A stretch of 64,000 bases of DNA from JACDAN01 sp963834825 (GTDB lineage: Bacteria; Actinomycetota; Thermoleophilia; Gaiellales; Gaiellaceae). The notes beneath the pieces were generated by a model, which worked only from the letters and a program-made list of their open reading frames with translations, was not told the DNA's origin and made no database searches. This document shows, in pieces, positions 35,052-44,177 of this stretch (its first letter is position 1; every line of letters begins with the position of its first letter). The DNA is taken from positions 24,616-88,615 of the forward strand of contig CAWICZ010000012.1 of NCBI GenBank assembly GCA_963834825.1, read 5' to 3'. Both the position numbers and the translations under genes were made by a program.

Positions 35052-36128
35052 GTGAGGATCGTCATCGACGTCACGCCGCTCGCCATGCCCCTCACGGGGA
35101 TTGGTAACTACGTCCTCGCGATGCTGCGCGGCCTCGTCGAGGCGGGCGACGAGCATGAGGTGGTGGCGTTTGCACCGGTCGGCCCGCGCGGCAGACGCCG
35201 AATCCAACGCGCCCTGAACGGCGTGCCCGTCGAACGCCGCCTTGTCGTTCTGCCACCTTCGTCCCACCTCTGGCGAACCGGATGGAGCAGGCTCGGTCAC
35301 CCTACGGTGGAGTCACTGGCCGGGCGCCTCGACGTCTTCCACTTCTCGGACTGGATGTATCCGGCGCAGCGCGAAGGAGTACGTGCGACGACGATCCATG
35401 ATCTGTTCCCGCTCCACTTCCCCGACCTCGTCCATCCTCGGACCTACCGAATGCATGAGCGCAAGTACCGGCATGCCGCACGAACCTGCGACGTCGTGAT
35501 CGTCAACTCCACGTTCACCGCGACCGACGTCCACGAGACGCTCGACGTGCCCGCAGACCGGATCGCGGTTGCGCATCCCGCCGTAGACCCAAGGTTCAGC
35601 CCCGAGGGACCGAGAGTAGACCTCGAGGGCCCGTACGTGCTTACGGTCTCGACACTCGAGGCACGCAAGAACCTCGAGACGCTCGTCCGGGCGATGCACA
35701 TCGTCCGAAAGCAGCGGCCCGACCTGCGCCTGGTCGTCTCCGGTGCCGAAGGCTGGCAGGCGCCGGCTCTGCGCGAGGAGTGGATCGACGCGCCCGGCTT
35801 CAGCGACGACGAGCAACTCCGTCGCTTCTACCGCGGTGCGGCGGTGTTCGTCTATCCCTCCCGGTTCGAGGGGTTCGGAATGCCGATCGTTGAAGGAATG
35901 GCGTCCGGGACGCCCGTCGTCGCCTCCTCACACGCATCCCTGGATGACGCGAGCGGCGGCGCCGCACTGCGAGCCGATCCGGACAGCCCCGAGGCCTTCG
36001 CAGATGCAATCGACCGCGCGCTCAACGGCGCGGATGAGCTCGTCGCTCGTGGCCTCGCGCACGCGAGCCGGTTCACACACCGAGCGATGGGCGAGGCCGT
36101 GCTGCGCGGGTACGCCGCCGCGCGGTGA
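35052..36128 (+). CDS. Glycosyltransferase family 4/1
   Basis: A 358-residue GT-B glycosyltransferase: T-G-I-G-N-Y near the start, I-H-D-L-F-P-L-H near residue 115, S-T-L-E-A-R-K-N-L near 200 and the donor motif F-E-G-F-G-M-P-I-V-E-G-M-A-S-G near 275. The start is GTG 35052, and the stop overlaps the next GT2 gene by 4 nt. First gene of a run of six coupled genes ending with the WsaF-like enzyme. The sugar is not determinable. Confidence 0.9.
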   Translation: MRIVIDVTPLAMPLTGIGNYVLAMLRGLVEAGDEHEVVAFAPVGPRGRRRIQRALNGVPVERRLVVLPPSSHLWRTGWSRLGHPTVESLAGRLDVFHFSDWMYPAQREGVRATTIHDLFPLHFPDLVHPRTYRMHERKYRHAARTCDVVIVNSTFTATDVHETLDVPADRIAVAHPAVDPRFSPEGPRVDLEGPYVLTVSTLEARKNLETLVRAMHIVRKQRPDLRLVVSGAEGWQAPALREEWIDAPGFSDDEQLRRFYRGAAVFVYPSRFEGFGMPIVEGMASGTPVVASSHASLDDASGGAALRADPDSPEAFADAIDRALNGADELVARGLAHASRFTHRAMGEAVLRGYAAAR

Positions 36129-37402
36129 CTCCGAGCGTCGGGATCGCGATCGTCAACCACAACGGTCGCGACTTGCTCTTGCGCTGCCTGGACAGCCTCG
36201 AGCTGCTCGACTGGCCGCGGGAATCGCTCAGGATTGTGGTCGTCGACAACGCCTCGACCGACGGAAGCATCGATGCGATCCGACGGGCCCATCCCGATGT
36301 TCGAGTGGTCGTCGAAGCCCGCAATCTCGGTTTCGCGGGAGGAGCCAACCGCGCGCTCCGCGAACTACGAGACGTCGACTACGTCGCCCTTCTGAACAAC
36401 GACACCGTCGCCGCGCGGGACTGGCTACGACCACTCGTCGAGGCGCTCGAAGGCGATCCGGGACTCGGTGCAGCCACGTCGAAGATTCTCTTCGACGGGT
36501 CGTTTGCCGAACTGTCACTCGATACCGACGCGGCTCCTCGTTCCCGAGCCGACCCAAGGCCGGTCGGCATCCGCATCAGCGGGGTGCGTGTCGACGGCCG
36601 CGACGAATGGCGTCGCACCCAGTTCGTCCGAGGCTGGCACCGCGAGGAACTCGACGCCGGCACGCCGTTTCGCTGGTCGAGCGGCAATGCCCTCCTGCGG
36701 GTGCCGGCCGGTGGGACAGTGGAGCTCCGTCTCGGCACCGAGCCTGCATGGCAACCGGCCACGCCCGACGGCCAAGCCTTAGACGTCGTGAACAACACAG
36801 GCTCGATCCTGGTCGAAGGCGGCTACGGGGCCGACCGAGGTTTCCAGGAGGTGGACCAAGGCCAGTACGACGAGCCCGCCGAGGTCTTCGCGTGGTGCGG
36901 CGCCAGCGCCCTGCTGCGGCGCGCCTACATCGACGACGTCGGCGGCTTCGACGAGCGTCTCTTCCTCTACTACGAGGACTTCGACCTCGCCTGGCGCGGG
37001 CGCGCCAGGGGCTGGCGCTACCTCTATGTCCCCGACTCGGTCGTGCGTCACGTCCACACTGCGTCGAGCGTCGAGGGCTCGGCCCGATTCGACTACTACG
37101 TCGAGCGCAACCGACTCCTCGTACACGCGAAGAACGCACCAGGGGGATACGCCGCACGAGTTGCGTTCGGCGCGCTTCGAACGGCCCTCGTGATCGGACG
37201 ACGTGAAGTCCTCCGGCGCGCCGTCTTCGGAGGAGATCCCGATGCAATGCTCGTCCGACGGCGCCTGCAATCGTTCCTCGGTTTTCTTGCTCTGCTTCCG
37301 GCGATCCTCGTCGAGCGCTTGCGTCCGGGGAGACAACGGATGCCTTACAAGGAGCTGACGAAGTGGTTGGTACCGTTGCCGCATCGTGAGCGCGACCGCT
37401 GA
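36125..37402 (+). CDS. Glycosyltransferase family 2 with inserted beta-rich segment
   Basis: The 425-residue protein has a GT-A core like rhamnosyltransferases (I-V-N-H-N-G-R-D, V-V-D-N-A-S-T-D-G-S near 40, L-L-N-N-D-T near 90 and G-G-F-D-E-R-L-F-L-Y-Y-E-D-F-D-L near 285), but about 120 residues (roughly 125-245) are inserted between the D-x-D-type motif and the acceptor region. The insert looks beta-rich (V-G-I-R-I-S-G-V-R-V, G-T-V-E-L-R-L-G) and could bind carbohydrate. The C-terminal 70 residues are basic with hydrophobic stretches, perhaps a membrane contact. GTG start overlapping the previous stop by 4 nt. Confidence 0.87.
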   Translation: MTPSVGIAIVNHNGRDLLLRCLDSLELLDWPRESLRIVVVDNASTDGSIDAIRRAHPDVRVVVEARNLGFAGGANRALRELRDVDYVALLNNDTVAARDWLRPLVEALEGDPGLGAATSKILFDGSFAELSLDTDAAPRSRADPRPVGIRISGVRVDGRDEWRRTQFVRGWHREELDAGTPFRWSSGNALLRVPAGGTVELRLGTEPAWQPATPDGQALDVVNNTGSILVEGGYGADRGFQEVDQGQYDEPAEVFAWCGASALLRRAYIDDVGGFDERLFLYYEDFDLAWRGRARGWRYLYVPDSVVRHVHTASSVEGSARFDYYVERNRLLVHAKNAPGGYAARVAFGALRTALVIGRREVLRRAVFGGDPDAMLVRRRLQSFLGFLALLPAILVERLRPGRQRMPYKELTKWLVPLPHRERDR

Positions 37403-38639
37403 CTCCGTACTGCGCTGTGACGACGTCTGGAAAACCTTTCGGCTGCCCTACGATCGGCCAAGGACGATCAAGCAGCGGGTCCTTCACCCACGGCAGTCAC
37501 GCGCGGCGAAGCGCCTCAATGCGCTCCGCGACGTCTCGTTCGACGTCGCCGTCGGAGAATTCTTCGGCGTCATCGGCCGCAACGGCTCGGGAAAGAGCAC
37601 GCTGCTCAAGTGCCTCGCCGGCATCTACCAGCCGACACAGGGCAGAGTCGCGGTCTCGGGTCGTGTGTCGCCGTTCATCGAGCTCGGTGTCGGATTCATC
37701 CCTGAGCTGACGGCGCTCGACAACGTCGTCGTCAACGCATCGCTCGCCGGGATCCCGCCGTCGACCGCGCGCAGCCGATTCGACGCAATCATGCGCTTCG
37801 CCGAACTCGAGGAGTTCGCCGACCTCAAGCTGAAGAACTATTCCTCGGGGATGTACGTGCGGCTCGGGTTTGCGGCGGCCATCCAGGCGGACGCCGACGT
37901 CTACCTCGTCGACGAGGTCCTCGCCGTCGGCGACGCACCCTTTCAGGAGAAGTGCTTCGACACCTTCCGCCGACTCAAGCGGGAGGGCCGCACCGTCGTC
38001 TACGTGACCCATGACCTTGCCACCGTCGAACGCTTCTGCGACCGGGCCCTCCTACTCGAACGCGGTGAGATCGCCGCGATCGGAGATCCGGTCGAAGTGA
38101 CGAGGACGTACTTCCAGCACAACCTCGAGGAAGAACAGGGCGAGGCGACGGCAGGCGGAGGCGAGGCCGGCCGCTGGGGCGACGGGGCAGCAGAGATCCT
38201 GGACGTCTGGTTCGAGGATGCCGACGGCACCCGTCAACGGACGCTTCCACAAGAGGAGCCGGCAACACTGAATGTGCGCATCCGCTTCCATCGCTCCTTG
38301 GAGGAGCCGGTCTTCGGCGCCATCCTGAAGAACGAGCGCGGCGAGCAGGTCGTCGTCACGAACACGCGGTTCGACGCGCTCGAGACAGGATCGTTCGACC
38401 GGGGCGACGAAGTGCTCTACTCGGTGACGTTTCAGGTGCATCTGGCCGACGGGCCATACACGGTCTCGCCCGCCGTGGCCTACCAGGACACGCGGCGGTT
38501 CGCAGACTGGCGCGAGGACGCGATCAGCTTCCTCGTCCGCGGCGAGCGCTACACGGGCGGGATCGCCGACCTGCCGCACGAGGCGACAGTCGAACGGGTG
38601 CGCGCGGCCGAGCCGGCCCGTTCGCAGGCGACGATCTGA
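37386..38639 (+). CDS. wzt: ABC transporter ATPase for polysaccharide export (Wzt-like)
   Basis: A 417-residue ATPase: Walker A G-R-N-G-S-G-K-S-T near residue 65, signature Y-S-S-G-M near 155, Walker B V-Y-L-V-D-E-V-L-A-V-G-D near 178. Residues about 270-390 form an extra beta-sandwich as in Wzt proteins that recognise the finished, capped glycan before export. It overlaps the previous gene by 17 nt and is followed 2 bp later by the permease gene. The extra domain argues that the glycan carries a terminal cap, such as a methyl group; several methyltransferase genes are nearby. Confidence 0.92.
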   Translation: MSATADSVLRCDDVWKTFRLPYDRPRTIKQRVLHPRQSRAAKRLNALRDVSFDVAVGEFFGVIGRNGSGKSTLLKCLAGIYQPTQGRVAVSGRVSPFIELGVGFIPELTALDNVVVNASLAGIPPSTARSRFDAIMRFAELEEFADLKLKNYSSGMYVRLGFAAAIQADADVYLVDEVLAVGDAPFQEKCFDTFRRLKREGRTVVYVTHDLATVERFCDRALLLERGEIAAIGDPVEVTRTYFQHNLEEEQGEATAGGGEAGRWGDGAAEILDVWFEDADGTRQRTLPQEEPATLNVRIRFHRSLEEPVFGAILKNERGEQVVVTNTRFDALETGSFDRGDEVLYSVTFQVHLADGPYTVSPAVAYQDTRRFADWREDAISFLVRGERYTGGIADLPHEATVERVRAAEPARSQATI

Positions 38640-38641
38640 CG

Positions 38642-39469
38642 ATGGCCGTCGAGGCACAAGCTCTCTCGGGTCCCGCGCCGTCCCGGTGGAGGCATTTCCT
38701 GTACGTGACCCGGGCACTCACGGCGACGGAGTTCAAGCTGCGGTACTTCGGATCCGTCCTCGGGTATCTCTGGACGCTCCTGCGGCCGCTGCTGATCTTC
38801 GGAGTCCTCTATGTCGTCTTCACCGAGATCTTCCGCTTCGGCGGCGACGTCCCTCATTACCCCGTGATGCTGCTGCTCGGGTTGATTCTCTGGAGCTTCT
38901 TCGCCGACGCGACGGTTTCGGCCCTTCCGAGCCTCGTCCAGAGGGAGAGCCTGCTTCGGAAGGTCGCCTTCCCCAGAGCCGCCATCCCGATCGCGGTCGC
39001 CGGCACCGCCGCCGCCAACCTCGTTCTCGGCCTCGTGGTCGTCGTCTTCTTCGCGCTCGTGGACGGCGTGACCCCGACCGTGTCATGGCTGCTGCTCGTG
39101 CCGATCGTGGTCGCGCTCTACCTGTTCGCCGCCGCGTTCGCGCTGCTGCTCTCTGCCCTGTTCGTCCGCTATCGCGACGTTCAGCCGATCTGGGAGGTCG
39201 GCATCCAGTTCCTCTTCTGGGCCACTCCGATCATCTACACGATCGAATTCGTCCCCGACCGGATGCGCACGGCAATCATGTTCAATCCGCTGTCCGTGGC
39301 GATCCAGCAGGCGAGACACTGGTTCGTCGACCCATCTGCCGCGACCGCCGCCGAGGCGATCGGCGGCGAGGCACGGCTGATCGTTCCGCTGGCGATCTTT
39401 GTTCTCACCCTCGCCCTCGGCGTCTGGGTCTTCCGCCGGGCTGAGCCGGGCCTCGCCGAGGACCTGTGA
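38642..39469 (+). CDS. wzm: ABC-2 type polysaccharide export permease (Wzm-like)
   Basis: A 275-residue integral membrane protein of the TagG/Wzm type: L-K-x-R-Y-F-G-S-V-L-G-Y-L-W near residue 37 is the classic amphipathic start of the family, followed by about six TM helices with P-M-like turns and A-T-P-I-I-Y-T near 200. Together with Wzt it moves an undecaprenyl-linked glycan across the membrane. The TGACGATG junction with wzt indicates coupling; the stop overlaps the next small gene. Confidence 0.92.
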   Translation: MAVEAQALSGPAPSRWRHFLYVTRALTATEFKLRYFGSVLGYLWTLLRPLLIFGVLYVVFTEIFRFGGDVPHYPVMLLLGLILWSFFADATVSALPSLVQRESLLRKVAFPRAAIPIAVAGTAAANLVLGLVVVVFFALVDGVTPTVSWLLLVPIVVALYLFAAAFALLLSALFVRYRDVQPIWEVGIQFLFWATPIIYTIEFVPDRMRTAIMFNPLSVAIQQARHWFVDPSAATAAEAIGGEARLIVPLAIFVLTLALGVWVFRRAEPGLAEDL

Positions 39470-39747
39470 CCGTGGCGAGCGAGAAACTGCCGGACGATCT
39501 CGAGCAGCGGGCACTGGCTGCTGAGGCCGCGCTCGAGGAGGCACTGGCAGAACGCAACCGGCTCTGGGACGAGCTTCACCGAGCGAAAGCCGAAGCGCGT
39601 GAGGAGGAGCACTTCCGCGGCCTCTACGAACAGCTCATCCACTCGGCGTCGTGGCGGATCACGGCGCCGCTTCGGACAGCCAAATGGCTCGTCCGGGAGC
39701 TGCCCCGCCGCGCGCGAAGATTCTTCGCGGGTCGCCCCCGCTCCTGA
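39466..39747 (+). CDS. Small coiled-coil protein with S-x-S-W-R tail
   Basis: A 93-residue protein: a long acidic/basic heptad coiled coil (residues about 8-55) followed by S-A-S-W-R-I-T-A-P-L-R and a strongly basic tail. This S-x-S-W-R-x-T-x-P-L-R end is common at the C-termini of actinobacterial glycosyltransferases and methyltransferases; here it stands alone as its own gene. It overlaps wzm by 4 nt and shares TGATG with the WsaF-like gene. It may be a scaffold that brings glycan enzymes to the exporter. Confidence 0.72.
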   Translation: MTVASEKLPDDLEQRALAAEAALEEALAERNRLWDELHRAKAEAREEEHFRGLYEQLIHSASWRITAPLRTAKWLVRELPRRARRFFAGRPRS

Positions 39748-42401
39748 TGTCCGGTGTCGTGACAGTTGCGGTCCCCGTTCTGAACGGGGCGCAATATCTG
39801 GACGAGGTACTCAGCGCGGTCCGCTCGCAGCGCGTGGATCGCGAGGTCGAACTTCTCGTCGTCGACTCGGGCTCGAGCGACGAGTCGATCGAGATCGCGC
39901 GGAAACACGGAGCGCGGATCCACGAGATTCAGAAGAGCGAGTTCTCACACGGCGGCACCCGCAACCTGATCATGGAACTGGCGCAGGGAGATCACGTTGC
40001 CTTCCTCACGCAGGACGCGACGCCCTCCCACGACGGCTGGCTCGCCGCGCTGCTCGAAGGCTTCGAGCAGGCGGAAGACGTCGCGGCCGTTTTCGGACCG
40101 CACGATGCCCGGCCGGATGCGAGCCACGTGATCAAAGCCGAGATGGAGAGGCACTTCAACAACTGGGGCGGCGGGCAGAAGATCGACGTGCAGCGCATCG
40201 ACCGGTCGCCGACTGGACTGGCGGCGTACCGCGCAGAGCCCTGGCGCTTGACGTTCTTCTCGAGCGTCAACTGCTGCCTCTCGAAGGAGGCATGGCGACG
40301 AGTTCCGTATCGCAACGTCCCCTACGCCGAGGATCAGCTGATCGGACGTGAGCTGATCGAGGCTGGCTACGCAAAGGTCTTCCACCCGGACGCACGCGTC
40401 CTCCACTCGCACAACTTCGGCTCGCTCGGCTTCTTCCGCCGGTACTTCGACGAGTGGCGCGGGATTCGAGAGGTGCTGGGACATCGAGAGCCGGCCGGGA
40501 TCCGAGCCGGTCTCCGCGCCGTCGGCGACCTGACCGAGCTCGACCGAGAGTGGCTTCGTGCCAGAGGCGTCCGCGGATTAAGGCTGGCGTGGAAGCTCGG
40601 GCAGTCGCGGCGACATCACTTCGTTCGGATGGCCGGCGCCTACTACGGCTCGCGCGCCGACCGCCTGCCGCCGCGGCTCCGGCGTTGGTTCTCGCTCGAG
40701 CGCCGGGACACGTTCGTCCCGGCCGACGTTCCTCCAAGCCACCTGCTGGTTCAACCAGAAAACGTGGCGATCAATCCCGACTGGGGGTGGGAGTTCGTTC
40801 GGCTCGCCCGCCACGGAGAGCCCGTCCAGGCCGACGACCACGCCCCGCGGTCTGTGGGGCCGCTGACGATCGCCTGGGTGATCCCGCCCTGGCGAGTCGG
40901 CTCGGGCGGCCACGCCGCGATCTTTCAACTGATTCACGGCCTGGAGCAGCTCGGACACAGCTGCGTCGTGTTCGTCTTCGACCCCTTCAACTACGAGGTG
41001 CGGCCTGCGGCGGAGCTGAGGGAGGAGATCAGGGAACGCTTCGTGCCGCTCGATGCGGAGGTGTTCGTCGGACTGGAGGACTTCGACTCCGCGGACGTCG
41101 CGGTCGCGACGAGCTGGTGGACGGCGTATCCGGTTCGCGACCTGCCTCGGTGCCGCGAGAAGGTCTACCTCGTCCAGGACCACGAAACCGAGTTCTACCC
41201 CAGGTCCGTGGAGTCGCTCTGGGCAGAGGAGACCTACAACATGGGCTTCCGCTGCTTGGCGTACACGCCCTGGCTCGCCGACGTGCTGCGCACCCGGTAC
41301 GGGCTCGAGGTCGCCCAGTTCGACTGCGGCGTCGACCTCGACACCTACAGGCCACAAGGGCCGGAGACGAGAGAGCCCGGCCTGATCGCCGTCTACGGAC
41401 GAGGCGAAACGAGCCGTCGAGCGGTCGAGCTCGTGCTCGCCGGGCTTGCCACGCTCTTCGAGCGACGCCTCGATCAGCGGGTCGTGCTCTTCGGCTCGAA
41501 CGTCCCGCCCACAGTGCCGTTCCCGTGCGAGAACCTCGGCGTCGTGCCGCCGGCCGAGCTGGCCGCGCTCTATCGGCGCGCGAGCGTCGGCGTCGTTTTC
41601 TCGCTCACGAATCTCTCGCTCGTCGACCAGGAGATGATGGCCTGCGGCTTGCCCGTGGTGGAGCTCGACATCGAGAACGTCTCGACGTCGCTCGGCACCT
41701 CTGGAGAGGTCGCCGAACTCGCGAGACCGACTCCCGACAGCATCGCCGACGCGATCGAGCGCGCGCTCGACGCTCCCGACGAAGCAGCGGCGATGGCGGA
41801 GCGCGCGCTTCGCTTCGTCGAGGGCCGAACGTGGGCGCACGCTGCACGTCAGGTCGACGCTGCGTTACTCGAGTTCCTCGCGACGCCTCGGAATGGATCC
41901 AGACCGGCCAGGCTCGACGATGCCGGCTGGCATCCCGGCGCTCGCTCGCTGCGGGCAGGGACACTGGACGGCGAGCGCGCCCGGGTTACGGAGCGGCTCT
42001 TCGGTCGCCTCGATGAGAGTGACGCGGCGAGAATCGCCCGCCGAATCGAATCCGACGGTACGACGGTGAGCGTCCACGAGCCCGGCTCGCTGGAGCCGCG
42101 GACAACGACGGTGGGAAGCCTTTGGCGCCGCGCGGGAGACGGAATCGAGCGTAAGCGCCTGACCCTGGCGCTCGGCGTTCACTACCGAGATCCCGGTGTG
42201 CTCGAACGCAACGGGCCTCTCCCCGGCGATGCCGCCCGAAGGAATCCATCAGCTCGGCGCCGGGCCCGATCGCAGCGGGAGGCTCCCTCTACCACGCCGA
42301 CCTCGTGGTCGATGCGTTGGCGAGCGCCGGAGCAGAGCCCGCCGCCGGGATGCGGGTCCTCGATTTCGGCAGCTCGTCCGGGCGGGTCGTCAGGGTCCTA
42401 G
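39747..42401 (+). CDS. Two-domain glycosyltransferase: GT2 plus WsaF-like GT4
   Basis: The 884-residue frame contains two enzymes. Residues 1-270 are a GT2 (V-P-V-L-N-G-A near 10, V-V-D-S-G-S-S-D-E-S near 36, T-Q-D-A-T-P near 85, Y-A-E-D-Q-L near 190). Residues about 365-720 match WsaF, the S-layer glycan rhamnosyltransferase (W-V-I-P-P-W-R-V-G-S-G-G-H, V-Q-D-H-E-T-E-F-Y, Y-N-M-G-F-R-C-L-A, F-D-C-G-V-D). After about residue 830 the frame no longer looks natural and runs over the next methyltransferase, so a true stop or a fusion junction has probably been lost near 42,230. Length alone suggests multi-sugar transfer. Confidence 0.85.
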   Translation: MSGVVTVAVPVLNGAQYLDEVLSAVRSQRVDREVELLVVDSGSSDESIEIARKHGARIHEIQKSEFSHGGTRNLIMELAQGDHVAFLTQDATPSHDGWLAALLEGFEQAEDVAAVFGPHDARPDASHVIKAEMERHFNNWGGGQKIDVQRIDRSPTGLAAYRAEPWRLTFFSSVNCCLSKEAWRRVPYRNVPYAEDQLIGRELIEAGYAKVFHPDARVLHSHNFGSLGFFRRYFDEWRGIREVLGHREPAGIRAGLRAVGDLTELDREWLRARGVRGLRLAWKLGQSRRHHFVRMAGAYYGSRADRLPPRLRRWFSLERRDTFVPADVPPSHLLVQPENVAINPDWGWEFVRLARHGEPVQADDHAPRSVGPLTIAWVIPPWRVGSGGHAAIFQLIHGLEQLGHSCVVFVFDPFNYEVRPAAELREEIRERFVPLDAEVFVGLEDFDSADVAVATSWWTAYPVRDLPRCREKVYLVQDHETEFYPRSVESLWAEETYNMGFRCLAYTPWLADVLRTRYGLEVAQFDCGVDLDTYRPQGPETREPGLIAVYGRGETSRRAVELVLAGLATLFERRLDQRVVLFGSNVPPTVPFPCENLGVVPPAELAALYRRASVGVVFSLTNLSLVDQEMMACGLPVVELDIENVSTSLGTSGEVAELARPTPDSIADAIERALDAPDEAAAMAERALRFVEGRTWAHAARQVDAALLEFLATPRNGSRPARLDDAGWHPGARSLRAGTLDGERARVTERLFGRLDESDAARIARRIESDGTTVSVHEPGSLEPRTTTVGSLWRRAGDGIERKRLTLALGVHYRDPGVLERNGPLPGDAARRNPSARRRARSQREAPSTTPTSWSMRWRAPEQSPPPGCGSSISAARPGGSSGS

Positions 42402-43024
42402 CCGGCGCCTATCCGGACGTGGAGTGGCACGGGTGCGATCCGAACATCGCGGCCGTGGAGTGGGCTGCTCAGAACCTCTCAGGCGTCGAGTTCATCGAGA
42501 GCTCGGTACGGCCGCCGCTCCCGTACGACGACGCGTCCTTCGACGCCGTATACGCGATCTCGATCTGGTCACATTTCGCCGAAGACGCGGCGCTGCGATG
42601 GCTGGACGAGATGCATCGGATCGTTCGTCCGGGCGGGCACCTCGTCCTGACGGCGCACGGTTACCACACGGTCGCTTTCTACAACCGGCAACAGGTCTAT
42701 GCCGAAACCCGAGTGAGCGAGATCATGGACGCTCTCTACCGGTCGGGATACTGGTTCGAGCCGGTTTTCGGCCGTGAGGGCGATGCCGGCGTGGCGGACA
42801 GCGGTTGGGGCATGAGCTTCCTGACGCCCGAGTGGATGCTGACGCGGGCATGCCCCCAGTGGCAGATCGTCGAATACGCGTCGGGACGGAACGAGGGCAA
42901 TCAGGACGTCTTCGTGCTCGAGCGGTCCGTGTCCGTCAGCGGCGGAGGAGCCGCTTCACGGCGCGGAGAGGCCTCGTCAGCCGCCACGACAGCGACTCTT
43001 CGATCTCGCGAATCGCCGCATTGA
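42229..43024 (+). CDS. Class I SAM methyltransferase (frameshifted)
   Basis: The conserved N-terminus M-P-P-E-G-I-H...G-P-I-A-A-G-G-S-L-Y-H-A-D starts at ATG 42229 but is split by one extra base near 42,262-42,270. Downstream are motif I V-L-D-F-G-S-S-S-G-R-V and the family C-terminus L-T-P-E-W...Q-D-V-F-V-L-E-R. After that, about 28 residues run antisense into the convergent methyltransferase, so a stop was probably lost. A near-identical C-terminus survives as a fragment at 55.97-56.09 kb. Substrate is probably a glycan sugar; capping before Wzt-dependent export is a plausible role. Confidence 0.72.
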
Positions 43025-43944
43025 GCTGCCCGATCTGTTGCTCGGCGTTGGCCGCGCGCAGCTCCCAGGCCTCTTGCTGCTTTTCTGCAATCGTCGCCCG
43101 CTCCTGCCACGCGTCACCGCGCTCCTCGTAGACATCCCGAAGGTGCTCGGCGGTTCGTGCCCGTTCGATCCAGGCGTCGAGCTTGTCGACGAGCTCGGGA
43201 ATCTTCGTAAGCTCGGCGCTCATCCGGTTCGCCTCGAAGACGGCGGTCAGCACGGCGCTGGGCTGCGGAGCTGCGGCGCTTCGCCCACAGATCGTCACCG
43301 AATAGAGCGCGCGTTCAGGCTCGAGGCCGGCGATCTTGACGAGATCGAGGCCGAGCGCGTTCGCCTCGTCGTCGCGTGCCAGTGTCTCGGCGTCGAAGAC
43401 GCCGGCGAGAAGCCAGTTCTGCTGGTAGAGCGGAAGACGATGTGGAAAGTGCTCCGCGAGCAGCGCATCGAACTCGCCGAGGCTGTACTCGCGCTTGTGG
43501 AACTCGTTCTCGACCAGGTACTCCTCGCGGTTGGGCGTCGAGATGAGCAGCAGGCCGTCGTCTGCGAGCACTCTTCGGAACTCGCGGATCGCACCCGCAT
43601 CGTCGTCGAGATGCTCGATCGTCTCGAAGCAGGTGACGAGATCGAAGCTCCCGTCCTCGAAGGGCAGTTTCGCCGCATCAGCCTGCTCGAACATCGCCCC
43701 GTAGCGCCGGCGGGCGTGGGCGATGCTCTGCTCATCGACGTCGACGCCGGGAGCCGAGGTCGCGCCGGCAGCCGCCAGCATGGCCGTGCCGTAGCCTTCG
43801 CCGCTGCCGACGTCGAGGACGCGACGGCCCTCCGCGAACTGCGCGGCGAGCCGATAGCGCACGAGGTGCTCCGCGTAGACGAGCTCGCCGCGTTGAAGCT
43901 CGGGGATGACCCGCTCGCCGGTTGGCCTTGAGCATCGCGGCCAT
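42936..43944 (-). CDS. Class I SAM methyltransferase with coiled-coil tail (frameshifted)
   Basis: The main frame (308 residues) has motif I V-L-D-V-G-S-G-E-G-Y-G-T and C-F-E-T-I-E-H-L, with T-P-N-R-E-E-Y further on. The C-terminal 100 residues are a coiled coil ending in S-L-S-W-R-L-T-R-P-L-R, the same tail as the small gene at 39.5 kb. The first residues (T-G-E-R-V-I-P-E-L...) lie upstream in frame but no start fits; an extra base near 43,925 joins them to an ATG at 43944 or 43935 (M-A-A-M-L-K-A). Predicted to act on glycan chains. Convergent with the + strand methyltransferase, overlapping by 89 bp. Confidence 0.72.
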
Positions 43945-43958
43945 TATCCCGGCGTCTC

Positions 43959-44119
43959 TCACGTATAGAAGCGGGTCCGCACGAGCCAGATGACCTTGAA
44001 CGAGAAGAGCGCGGCGACGAGGGCCGCGGCGGTCACGGGGTTCCAGCGCAGCCCGAGCCCTAGGACTGCGAGCGCAAGCGCGGCGCCGAGAACGACGACC
44101 GAGAGCCCGTTAGTTCTTC
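43959..44119 (-). pseudogene. C-terminal fragment of a membrane protein
   Basis: An open stretch of about 53 codons ending at TGA 43961-43959 encodes two hydrophobic helices (V-V-V-L-G-A-A-L-A-L-A-V-L-G, A-A-L-V-A-A-L-F-S-F-K-V-I-W) with W-N-P between and R-T-R-F-Y at the end. A stop lies directly upstream in frame and no start is usable, so it is the 3' remnant of a lost multi-span protein. It ends 15 bp before the methyltransferase start. Confidence 0.4.
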
Positions 44120-44177
44120 AACGCGAGTGCGAACCGGCTTCACTCAGAGCCAAGGCATAGGGTCGGAAGCGCATCGC

